Of a stretch of DNA of 7,173 nt, positions 1 through 6,370 are shown piece after piece. The notes under the pieces were generated by a model. It saw only the letters and a list, made by a program, of their open reading frames with translations. It was not told the origin of the DNA and did not search any database. This DNA comes from PBB1 sp043738425. GTDB lineage: Bacteria; Pseudomonadota; Gammaproteobacteria; Burkholderiales; Burkholderiaceae_C. The stretch covers positions 1 to 7,173 of the forward strand of contig JAYUGJ010000074.1 of assembly GCA_043738425.1 (NCBI GenBank), given 5' to 3'. Both the position numbers and the translations under genes were made by a program. Positions within the stretch are counted from its first letter, which is position 1. Each line of letters starts with the position of its first letter.

Positions 1-17
1 TCGTCAGGCTACTATTC

Positions 18-60
18 GAAACCCCCCGAAGTCATCTAGGCTCGGGGGGTTTCTTCGTTT
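18..60 (+). terminator. Rho-independent terminator of an upstream plus-strand gene
   Basis: A perfect 12-bp inverted repeat, GAAACCCCCCGA at 18-29 and its reverse complement at 42-53, encloses a 12-base loop. The T-rich stretch TTCGTTTT follows at 53-60. A GC-rich stem with T residues after it on the plus strand is the classic intrinsic terminator form. It would end a transcript entering from left of the window; the gene itself is not visible. On the minus strand the stem is followed by GAATAG, not a T run, so it should work poorly in that direction. No other convincing terminator lies between the end of ccmI and here, so it could still act as a weak backstop for the ccm transcript. Confidence 0.85.
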
Positions 61-303
61 TGATAATCGCTTTGCGATCGTCGCGGTAAGGCTGTCTCCG
101 ATTCCCGAGTAGCAGAGGACAGGGTTGGCTTAGATTCAGAAAATAGGACGCAGTGTCTAATTAGGAATCGGCTAAACGCATTAGCAGTCTCACTGTAGGC
201 TCACAACACTCCGTCTGGTTGCAAGTCTGTCCTGCTAGATTTTTGCCCCAGTGGGTAAATGGACCGCTGGTTGCTGCTCAACGGCATTGCGTCCTTGGTC
301 GCC

Positions 304-322
304 GAGGCTGCGTTGCAGCCTC
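304..322. repeat. Short perfect hairpin, function unknown
   Basis: GAGGCTGC at 304-311 and its reverse complement GCAGCCTC at 315-322 enclose the 3-base loop GTT. No T run follows on either strand, so it is not a standard terminator. It may be a structural element of an RNA or chance in GC-rich sequence. Confidence 0.4.
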
Positions 323-631
323 CCGCTTCGGTATTAACCGGACGTGTCGCACGCAATGCCCTCTGCGGCTTCATAGTGTTGGTATCGCCGCAGTGCCAGA
401 CGCGTTCCGTTGCCGCGGCACGGTAAATCAGCTGTGCTCTAGCCGGTCTCGCGCCAGATCGGCCAAATCAGGTAGCGGCGCGAGCGGCGTGATTCCCGAC
501 TGCTGCATTCTTTCGAGATGACTGGTGGCGTAGCAGTGAGCGAAGTCTTCTTAAATTGCTGGCGACTTGCCGCGACATTGTTTAGCACTACAGCGGCTAA
601 AGTCCCCGCAGCGCGCTAGTTCATGCAATGA

Positions 632-712
632 AGCATGGCTTAAAACCATGTTGCGCAGCAACTGTGCGGTCACGTGAACTTCGAAGCCGCACTTGGTTCG
701 GCGCACCAAGTG
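632..712. repeat. Cluster of three hairpins
   Basis: Three inverted repeats lie within 81 bases. The first pairs 632-638 with 646-652 (seven pairs, one a G-U wobble, 7-base loop). The second pairs GTTGC at 650-654 with GCAAC at 658-662 around a 3-base loop; it overlaps the first by three bases, so the two are mutually exclusive. The third pairs CACTTGGT at 690-697 with ACCAAGTG at 705-712 around a 7-base loop and is perfect. None is followed by a T run on either strand, so they do not look like intrinsic terminators. They could belong to a structured RNA or processing site, or be chance. Confidence 0.35.
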
Positions 713-736
713 GCCGCCAACGCGCAGCCGGTCGCA

Positions 737-1207
737 CTAACGCGCGCTTGCAGGGTCGAGAGACCGTGACCACTTCACCGCTACGAACGTTTGCGCTTTA
801 AGCACAATCGCCGGGCCGTTGAATCCCATCGCATCGAATGAAAACGCCGCGCGCCCCAAAACCGGGGTCAAGATGCGTTGGTTGTGAGTAGGCTGCCGCA
901 TCACGACGAGATTGATGGCCGCGACATTTGCACGCTGCACCTGCAGTGATACGATGCGGACATTGTAGATTGAACACGGGTGCAACCAGTCGGGCCGGGT
1001 GGGTTCGATCAGCAGTTTCAACGTATGCAAATTGATGTACAGGTCAAACGAGACGTGCGAGTTCAGTCGCCTTCAGAGGTAATTCGGTTCGAACCACGAG
1101 TACGGAATCGTGAGTTGGCTGTTCGACCCTTGTCCGTATGCCTTGGTGCCTACATTGCGATTGCAACGTGTTGGATTCCAGCCTGCGCGCATCGACTGCT
1201 CGAACTT
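737..1207 (-). pseudogene. Possible decayed gene, family not recognised
   Basis: One minus-strand frame runs from just after a TAA at 1208-1210 to a TAG at 737-739, with a single internal stop (TGA, 1073-1075). The upstream part has one ATG at 1190-1192 and reads MRAGWNPTRCNRNVGTKAY at its start. The part after the TGA has an open frame of 111 codons and no ATG near its beginning; its earliest standard start is a TTG at 1028-1030. By hand count, 97 codons from 1030 down give roughly 59, 44 and 69 percent GC at codon positions 1, 2 and 3, the order expected of real coding sequence in a GC-rich genome. The translation looks protein-like but matches no family I can name. A short intact gene of about 97 residues from the TTG is the alternative; a chance open frame is also possible. 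Confidence 0.27.
1086..1095. repeat. 10-bp perfect palindrome
   Basis: GGTTCGAACC reads the same on both strands. It recalls the T-loop of a tRNA, but the flanking bases do not form a T stem in either direction. It could be a regulator half-site pair or chance. Confidence 0.3.
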
Positions 1208-1242
1208 TTAGCGCGCACCGCACTGAAACCTGCGAACCACGC

Positions 1243-2628
1243 TCAAGGCTGCACCGCATCGATGACGATTTGCAAGCCTTCGGTGGCAGTTTTTACCGGT
1301 GCTACCTGGCCGGTCAAATCACCGGTGGTGGGCATGGCGTTGCCTGACCTCGACACCCGCGCGCCGACAACAACGACGGCGAATTTCGACAACTTCATCT
1401 CGGGCGACATGGCCATCGTGTCGTCGAGCGTAAAGCTGATCGGCAGCTCGGCCACCGTGCGGCGCACGATGGCCAATGGCATGCGCGGGCCCTCGACCGC
1501 GCGGGCAAAGATGAACACCGTGTCAGTAGGTGCGGCTTGTGCGAGTAGCGCGGGTGACAAGGTTACGCGTCCGGTAATGCGTGCGGAGGCGCTAGCCGAT
1601 GTAGCTGCAGCCGAAATGGCGGTAGCGGTCGCGGTCGCTGCATTTGCAGTGGTCGCCTGGATGGCGGTATTTATTGCCGCATTGGTTGGCACATTGGCGG
1701 CGGCGACCAACCTTCCCGCGTCGCGCGCTTCTTCAATTCCTTTGTCGAGGCTGCTGGCGAATTCGCTGCCAGCTGGTGCAAGCGAGCGCGCTTGGATCCA
1801 ATAGTCAACAGCCTTGCCGAATTCGCTGCCTTCAAAGGCCACGCTGCCCGCCAGTGCCAACGCCTTGACGTTTTTCGGATCGAGCTGCAGTGCCTTCGCC
1901 ACCAGCTTGGCCGGTTCGCCTGAAATGCGTTCGCCTTGCAGCACCGCCATCACGTCGGCATGGTCGGCCAGCAATTGGGCATCGAGTGGTGCGAGCGCGG
2001 TAGCGCGTGCGTAGGCGCGACTGGCTTCGGGGAAGCGCTGCATCGCAGCGTAAGTGCGGGCCAGCAGCGTCCAGCCTTGCACATCGCCGGGGTTGCTCTC
2101 CATGCGGTCGGCCAGCGTCTTGACCATCGCGGCGACTTGCTCGTTGCTCACGTCACCGGTGTTGCCGGCCCGTTCAACCGGCGCGTTGACTGCATGTGGC
2201 CGACCGACTTGAAAATAAATTCCTGCGGTCAATAACGGCACGGCAACGCTGAACAGCGCCGCCGTTTTCCAGGCACGAGCGGCACCGATGCCAGCGTGCG
2301 GCGAATTGCGTCTAGCAGCCGCGCTCGGGGTGGCGGGCCCGCTGTTTTGTGCAGCAAGGCGTGCCGTGTGGGCCGCGTCAGTTTCGTCGAGTACCCGGCG
2401 TTCGATGTCTTCGCAGCCGGCGCGGTGTTGCTCCGCATCGAGCATGCCGGCTGCCAGGTCGGCATCGAGTTGCGCCAGCTGTTCGCGTAAGACGGCAATG
2501 GTCGACAGGCGTGAGGTGCCGGCGGGGTCTGTGGTGTTGGCACGGTTTCTTGGGTTGAGCAGTGCAGGCAGCACAAGTGCGAGGGCCAGCGCAATCAGCG
2601 CGGCACACAAGATCCAGAAAGTCGTCAT
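1243..2628 (-). CDS. ccmI: Cytochrome c maturation protein CcmI
   Basis: CcmI is the apocytochrome c chaperone of the System I heme ligation complex; it holds the C terminus of apocytochrome c and presents it to CcmF/CcmH. The 461-residue product has a first membrane helix at about residues 4-24, a cytoplasmic loop with a charged, coiled-coil-prone segment (about 45-93), a second helix near 122-140, a TPR-type periplasmic domain at about 165-295, an Ala/Thr/Ser-rich linker at about 315-349, and a C-terminal beta-rich domain starting at ITGRV near residue 351. This is the full two-part CcmI (membrane part plus TPR part). I chose the ATG at 2628 because it overlaps the ccmH stop as ATGA and begins directly with the membrane helix (MTTFWILCAALI). 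The frame is open 49 codons further upstream, but that stretch lies inside ccmH. There is no good Shine-Dalgarno, so translation probably depends on coupling to ccmH. It is the last gene of the operon and no clear terminator follows it. Confidence 0.95.
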   Translation of the reverse strand: MTTFWILCAALIALALALVLPALLNPRNRANTTDPAGTSRLSTIAVLREQLAQLDADLAAGMLDAEQHRAGCEDIERRVLDETDAAHTARLAAQNSGPATPSAAARRNSPHAGIGAARAWKTAALFSVAVPLLTAGIYFQVGRPHAVNAPVERAGNTGDVSNEQVAAMVKTLADRMESNPGDVQGWTLLARTYAAMQRFPEASRAYARATALAPLDAQLLADHADVMAVLQGERISGEPAKLVAKALQLDPKNVKALALAGSVAFEGSEFGKAVDYWIQARSLAPAGSEFASSLDKGIEEARDAGRLVAAANVPTNAAINTAIQATTANAATATATAISAAATSASASARITGRVTLSPALLAQAAPTDTVFIFARAVEGPRMPLAIVRRTVAELPISFTLDDTMAMSPEMKLSKFAVVVVGARVSRSGNAMPTTGDLTGQVAPVKTATEGLQIVIDAVQP

Positions 2629-3107
2629 GGGCCGGGGGGGCTTTCGTTCAACAGCTGGCGCGCACGCGCAGCATCGGCAACGCTGAGTGGCGCGGCACCC
2701 TGCTGTTGGCGGCCGCGTATGGCGCGCACCAAGCTGATGACAGCGATCAGCAACAACGCGAATGGGCCCACCCAAAGCAGCACAGTGGTGGCCTGCAGGG
2801 CAGGGCGATACAACACAAAGTCACCATAGCGTTGCACCATGAAATCGAGGATCTGGCGCTCTGATTTGCCTTCGCGCAGCTGCGTACGGATTTGTTTGCG
2901 CAAGTCGACCGCCAGGTCGGCGTGCGACGCGGCGATGGTTTCGTTTTGGCATACAAGACAGCGCAGCTCTTCGGCAACGCTCATTACACGGGCCTCCAGC
3001 GCAGGCTCGACGGCGCTGGTTTCGGCTTGTTTCGCGACAGTGCCGCTGCTGAACGCCATCAGCGCCAGGCCGCACCACACCGGTGCAAACCACCACCGCG
3101 CGATCAT
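2625..3107 (-). CDS. ccmH: Cytochrome c maturation thiol oxidoreductase CcmH
   Basis: CcmH is a membrane-anchored periplasmic thiol-disulfide protein that helps reduce the CXXCH cysteines of apocytochrome c and belongs to the CcmF/H/I ligation complex. The 160-residue product has a signal-type N-terminal helix (about 5-22), then the family signature LRCLVCQNETIA, with redox cysteines at residues 50 and 53. The conserved segment RYGDFVLYRP follows at 94-102, then one membrane helix at about 108-128 and a short C-terminal tail. The length fits the short CcmH (CcmL/CycL type); the TPR part fused in E. coli CcmH is encoded here by the next gene, ccmI. The start at 3107 overlaps the ccmG stop as ATGA, with a weak GGAA about six bases upstream. 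The stop overlaps the ccmI start in the same way. Confidence 0.96.
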   Translation of the reverse strand: MIARWWFAPVWCGLALMAFSSGTVAKQAETSAVEPALEARVMSVAEELRCLVCQNETIAASHADLAVDLRKQIRTQLREGKSERQILDFMVQRYGDFVLYRPALQATTVLLWVGPFALLLIAVISLVRAIRGRQQQGAAPLSVADAARARQLLNESPPGP

Positions 3108-3631
3108 GATTTTTCCAACTTCGCTACCAGCGGCAGCAGCGTGTCGCGCAGCGCTTCTTCGGTCACCGGGCCGATGTGCTTGTGGCGTATCACGCCTTGC
3201 TTGTCGATCACAAAAGTTTCAGGCACGCCGTACACGCCGTAGTCGATGCCAACCAAACCTTCGGTGTCAGACAGTGACTGCAGATACGGGTTGCCGAGCT
3301 TTTGCAACCAACCCAAGGCGTCATCGCGTTTGTCCTTGTAGTTGAGGCCATACATCTTCACCAGGCCAGTTTTCGACAGCTCCACCAGCAGCGGGTGTTC
3401 TTGCCGACACGCCACGCACCACGAGGCCCACACATTGAATAGCCAGACTTGGCCGCGCAGGTCGGTTGAACTCAACCGTTGCGCTGGCGCATCGAGCCGA
3501 GGCAGGCTGAACGCTGGTGCGGCTTTGTCTATCAACGGCGAAGGGATGGAATGGGGATCACGTTTTAAGCCCACCGCCAGAAAACCCACCAGTGCAATAA
3601 ACACCAACAACGGCAGCAGGTAACGCTTCAT
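3104..3631 (-). CDS. ccmG: Thiol:disulfide interchange protein CcmG/DsbE
   Basis: CcmG is a membrane-tethered thioredoxin-fold protein of the periplasm. It draws electrons from the DsbD/CcdA pathway and keeps apocytochrome cysteines or CcmH reduced for heme attachment. The 175-residue product has an N-terminal membrane anchor (about 4-21) and a thioredoxin domain from about residue 36. The active site is WCVAC, with cysteines 72 and 75, preceded by FNVWAS as in the family. The cis-proline loop YGVPETF puts Pro at 137, and FVIDKQGVI follows. I set the start at the ATG at 3631, which overlaps the ccmF stop as ATGA and leads straight into the anchor (MKRYLLPLLV). The frame is open much further upstream, to 4000, but that part is inside ccmF and carries no domain. 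The active-site pair VA differs from PT in E. coli, which is ordinary variation. Confidence 0.96.
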   Translation of the reverse strand: MKRYLLPLLVFIALVGFLAVGLKRDPHSIPSPLIDKAAPAFSLPRLDAPAQRLSSTDLRGQVWLFNVWASWCVACRQEHPLLVELSKTGLVKMYGLNYKDKRDDALGWLQKLGNPYLQSLSDTEGLVGIDYGVYGVPETFVIDKQGVIRHKHIGPVTEEALRDTLLPLVAKLEKS

Positions 3632-5700
3632 CGCGTGCGGTACTTGCGCACCAACATGCCGATGATCGACAACGACCGCGGTGCGGGTCGGCCCAAGGCG
3701 GCCGCGGATCCAGGCGCTGCAGTCAAGCCCGTGGCGTTTTGGTTGCGGTTGGACTGGTCGGCGGCGGTTTGCTTCACGCGGTATTTCTTGTCCATCACCG
3801 CCAGAAACCCGCCAAACGACATCAGCAAACAACCCAGCCAAATCAGGTTGACCAGCGGCTTGTGGTGCACCCGTACGCTCCAGGCGGTGCTGCTGACCGG
3901 CTCGCCGAGTGCTACGTACAAATCGCGCGCCAGGCTGCGGTCGATGGCAACTTCGGTCATCGGTGAACGGCTCACGGTGTAGACCCGGCGCTCGGGCCAC
4001 AGCGTGGTGACGGTTTGGCCATCACGCGTCACGCCTATCGATGCCTGCGCGGCAACGTAGTTCGGACCTTTGACCTCACGCACGCCTTGCATCGTGAAGG
4101 TGTAGCCACCGGCGGAGGTCGATTCACCGACCTGCATGCGCACATCGCTTTCACTTTGGTAGCCGCTGACTACCGTGACGCCCAAAATGAATACCGCGAC
4201 GCCGATGTGTGCGAACAGCATGCCGTAGTAGCTGCCCGACTGCGCTGCCATGCGCGCGGCTACGGCTTCTAGCGAACCGGCGCGTACCCTGGATACCAGG
4301 TTGACGGCGGCGCTGCTGGCAATCCACGCTGCCAACAGCAAACCGAAGCCGACCAGCGGCGTCCAGTGGCCGAGCAAGAACGGTGCAATCACTGCCGATG
4401 CGAGGCTGACACCGAATGCCCAGCGCAGCTGGCGCGCCAAGTCAACAACGCCGGCTTGCCTCCAGCGGGTGATTGGGCCCACGCCCATCAAAAACAGCGC
4501 GGGTGCCATCAACGGCACGAACACCGCGACGAAGTAAGGCGCGCCGACCGAAATTTTGCCCATGTTCAATGCGTCGAGCACCAGCGGGTACAGCGTGCCC
4601 AACAGCACCGCAGCAGCTGCCACCACCAGCAACACGTTGTTGGCAAGGAGCATCGATTCACGCGATACCAAATCGAAACTGGCACCCATGCCGACCTTTG
4701 GCGCGCGCCATGCGAAAAGCGCCAATGAGCCGCCGATCACGATCACTAAAAACGCAAGGATAAAAATGCCGCGCGCCGGGTCAGAGGCAAACGCGTGTAC
4801 TGAACTCAACACGCCTGAGCGCACGATGAAAGTGCCGAGCAGCGACAACGAAAACGCCAAGATGGCGAGCAGCGCAGTCCACATCTTGAAGCCGCCACGT
4901 TTTTCAGTAACCGCCAGCGAATGCATTAGCGCGGTGCCGACCAGCCACGGCATGAACGACGCGTTCTCGACCGGATCCCAAAACCACCACCCGCCCCAAC
5001 CCAATTCGTAGTACGCCCAGAAGCTGCCGAGCGCAATGCCGCAGGTCAAAAAGCACCATGCCGCAGTGGTCCACGGGCGTGACCAGCGCGCCCATGAAGC
5101 GTCGAGCCGGCCAGACAACAACGCCGCAATCGAAAACGCAAATGCGACAACGAAGCCGACGTAACCCATGTAAAGCATGGGCGGATGGATGACCATGCCA
5201 GCGTCTTGCAACAGCGGGTTCAGGTCGCGGCCATCGAGCGCGGCGGGCAGCAAGCGGTCAAAAGGATTCGAGGTGAACAGGGTGAACAGCATGAAGCCGC
5301 AGCTGACCAAACCCATCACGCCAAGCACCCGGGCGACGGTCACTTCATCGAGCCGCTTGGAAAAAATTGACACCGCCAAGGTCCAGCCCGACAAGATCAA
5401 CGACCACAACAAAATCGAGCCCTCGTGGTTGCCCCACACCGCAGTGATGCGGTAGATCAGAGGCAGCGACGAATTGGAATGTTCAGCCGCCAGCAGCACC
5501 GAAAAATCGTTGTTGACGAATGCATGCGTCAAGCAGCCGTATGCGATGGCGACGAAGATAAATTGACCGCGTGCCGATGGCCGCGCCAACGACATCCACG
5601 CCGCATTGCCGCGATGGGCGCCGATCAATGGCAGCACGCTTTGGGCTAGCGCCATGGCCAACGCCAAGATCAGTGCGACGTGCCCTAGTTCAGGAATCAT
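3628..5700 (-). CDS. ccmF: Heme lyase subunit CcmF
   Basis: CcmF is the large inner-membrane subunit of the System I holocytochrome c synthetase. It takes heme from holo-CcmE and, with CcmH and CcmI, ligates it to the apocytochrome CXXCH. The 690-residue product is polytopic throughout. Its WWD motif is at about 235-243 (WGGWWFWDP). The four functional histidines have clear counterparts: His172 (IHPPMLYMGYVG) and His302 (SSVHAFASD) fit the periplasmic WWD-heme ligands, and His260 and His498 fit the transmembrane heme b ligands. A soluble periplasmic region at about 512-612 precedes the last helix (about 615-636). After MDKKY a tail of about 50 residues, rich in Ala, Asn and Gln, runs to RKYRTR; E. 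coli CcmF has 647 residues, so this tail is longer than there. The start overlaps the ccmE stop and the stop overlaps the ccmG start, both as ATGA. Confidence 0.97.
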   Translation of the reverse strand: MIPELGHVALILALAMALAQSVLPLIGAHRGNAAWMSLARPSARGQFIFVAIAYGCLTHAFVNNDFSVLLAAEHSNSSLPLIYRITAVWGNHEGSILLWSLILSGWTLAVSIFSKRLDEVTVARVLGVMGLVSCGFMLFTLFTSNPFDRLLPAALDGRDLNPLLQDAGMVIHPPMLYMGYVGFVVAFAFSIAALLSGRLDASWARWSRPWTTAAWCFLTCGIALGSFWAYYELGWGGWWFWDPVENASFMPWLVGTALMHSLAVTEKRGGFKMWTALLAILAFSLSLLGTFIVRSGVLSSVHAFASDPARGIFILAFLVIVIGGSLALFAWRAPKVGMGASFDLVSRESMLLANNVLLVVAAAAVLLGTLYPLVLDALNMGKISVGAPYFVAVFVPLMAPALFLMGVGPITRWRQAGVVDLARQLRWAFGVSLASAVIAPFLLGHWTPLVGFGLLLAAWIASSAAVNLVSRVRAGSLEAVAARMAAQSGSYYGMLFAHIGVAVFILGVTVVSGYQSESDVRMQVGESTSAGGYTFTMQGVREVKGPNYVAAQASIGVTRDGQTVTTLWPERRVYTVSRSPMTEVAIDRSLARDLYVALGEPVSSTAWSVRVHHKPLVNLIWLGCLLMSFGGFLAVMDKKYRVKQTAADQSNRNQNATGLTAAPGSAAALGRPAPRSLSIIGMLVRKYRTR

Positions 5701-6194
5701 GGTGTCTTGCCCAGGGTGGTCTGTTTGGTGATCGCGGTGGCGGTGGTGTCGGCACCCGCCGGCAAATCGCCTTTGCGTGCTTTCGCAAGCGCGTCAGCGG
5801 CCTCGGGCGGCATGTAGTTTTCGTCGTGCTTCGCCAGGACCTGGTCGGCATGAAACACACCATCGGCGTTCAGCTTGCCTTGCGCAATCACGCCTTTGCC
5901 CTCGCGAAATAAATCAGGCAGCAAACCGGTGTAGGTGACCGGTATTTTTTGCGCGAGGTCGGTGACAACGAAGTTGACTTTCAAACTGGTGGCATCGCGT
6001 TGCAGGCTGCCCTGTTCCACGAGGCCGCCGACCCGAAAGCTGCGTTCACGCGGCGCTTCTTTCGCCACCACCTGCGACGGGCTGAAAAAAAACACCATGT
6101 TGCTGCGAAATGCATTCAGCACCAGTGCGCTGGCAGCGGCCAACACAGTCAAGCCGATGAGGATGGCGGCGGCGCGTTTGGTTCTTGGTTTCAT
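5697..6194 (-). CDS. ccmE: Periplasmic heme chaperone CcmE
   Basis: CcmE binds heme covalently through one histidine and shuttles it from CcmC to the CcmF ligation complex. The 165-residue product has a short positively charged N terminus, one membrane anchor at about 9-28, and an OB-fold beta-barrel domain from about 50 to 122. The signature LAKHDENYMPPE follows: His123 is the covalent heme attachment residue and Tyr127 the conserved axial ligand. The C-terminal tail after about residue 132 is Ala/Thr-rich and probably flexible, as is common in this family. The start at 6194 overlaps the ccmD stop as ATGA, with GGGA about nine bases upstream as a weak ribosome site. Length and motifs are typical. 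Confidence 0.97.
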   Translation of the reverse strand: MKPRTKRAAAILIGLTVLAAASALVLNAFRSNMVFFFSPSQVVAKEAPRERSFRVGGLVEQGSLQRDATSLKVNFVVTDLAQKIPVTYTGLLPDLFREGKGVIAQGKLNADGVFHADQVLAKHDENYMPPEAADALAKARKGDLPAGADTTATAITKQTTLGKTP

Positions 6195-6370
6195 GGGGTT
6201 TGTCCCGCGGTGTTGTCGTATGCGTGGTCCAGGCGGCTCAGCGCTCGGCGGCGTGTGGCGACGCTGAAAATCTCAGCTGCAATTACCAACGCGGTCACGC
6301 CGAACGATCCCCACACGTACAACGCGTATCCGCCCATGGCAAAAAACTCCGACCAGCTGTGCCACATCAT
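6191..6370 (-). CDS. ccmD: Heme exporter protein CcmD
   Basis: CcmD is a small single-pass membrane protein that associates with CcmABC and is needed to release holo-CcmE from CcmC. This 59-residue gene is easy to miss because of its size. Its product begins MMWHSWSEFFAMGGYALYVW, and the segment FFAMGGYALYVWGSFGV matches the conserved CcmD pattern (an aromatic, then MGGY, then YVW). One membrane helix spans about 14-36, followed by a basic cytoplasmic stretch (RRRALSRL) that fits the positive-inside rule. The first ATG (6370) overlaps the ccmC stop as ATGA, and AAAGG lies about eight bases upstream; a second ATG follows immediately at 6367, so the exact start may be one codon later. The stop overlaps the ccmE start as ATGA. 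Confidence 0.93.
   Translation of the reverse strand: MMWHSWSEFFAMGGYALYVWGSFGVTALVIAAEIFSVATRRRALSRLDHAYDNTAGQTP

Larger units (their letters stand above)
61..1242. other. Gene-poor region downstream of ccmI
   Basis: I see no intact, recognisable gene in this stretch on either strand. Open frames here are short or begin with TTG or GTG, and their translations match no family I know. A plus-strand frame at 219-521 is rich in Arg and Cys and looks non-coding. The region does hold a minus-strand frame with coding-like composition interrupted by stops (listed separately) and several short perfect hairpins. No tRNA, rRNA, tmRNA, RNase P RNA, CRISPR repeat or insertion-sequence end was recognised by eye. 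Confidence 0.6.

Noticed and set aside
61..200. Promoter-like hexamers and a small ATCGC-TTT-GCGAT hairpin (66-78)
   Set aside because: No pair of -35 and -10 elements had acceptable spacing, no gene starts nearby, and the 5-bp stem is too short to mean anything alone.
219..521. 100-codon plus-strand open frame with a TTG start
   Set aside because: The translation is rich in Arg, Cys and Ser with no recognisable pattern, no good ribosome site was seen, and it overlaps the minus-strand coding-like stretch at 428-508.
468..578. 36-residue basic minus-strand frame beginning MSRQVASNLRRLRSLLRH
   Set aside because: It is very short, lacks a ribosome site and a recognisable family, and overlaps another minus-strand frame. 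Arg-rich short frames are common by chance in GC-rich DNA.
1076..1110. Possible tRNA T arm around GGTTCGAACC
   Set aside because: The bases on either side do not pair as a T stem on either strand, and no acceptor or anticodon arm lies at the right distance.
980..1804. 274-codon plus-strand open frame starting with GTG
   Set aside because: Most of it is antisense to the secure ccmI gene. Its translation shows no domain, and codon-position GC in 980-1030 and beyond fits the minus strand better.
2629..2775. 49-codon N-terminal extension of CcmI
   Set aside because: It lies within ccmH, is Arg/Cys/Pro-rich, and would put a long soluble piece before the first membrane helix. The ATG at 2628 fits family and operon pattern.
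3632..4000. N-terminal extension of CcmG into ccmF
   Set aside because: The frame is open only as a shadow of ccmF. The ATG at 3631 gives a normal membrane anchor and the standard ATGA overlap.
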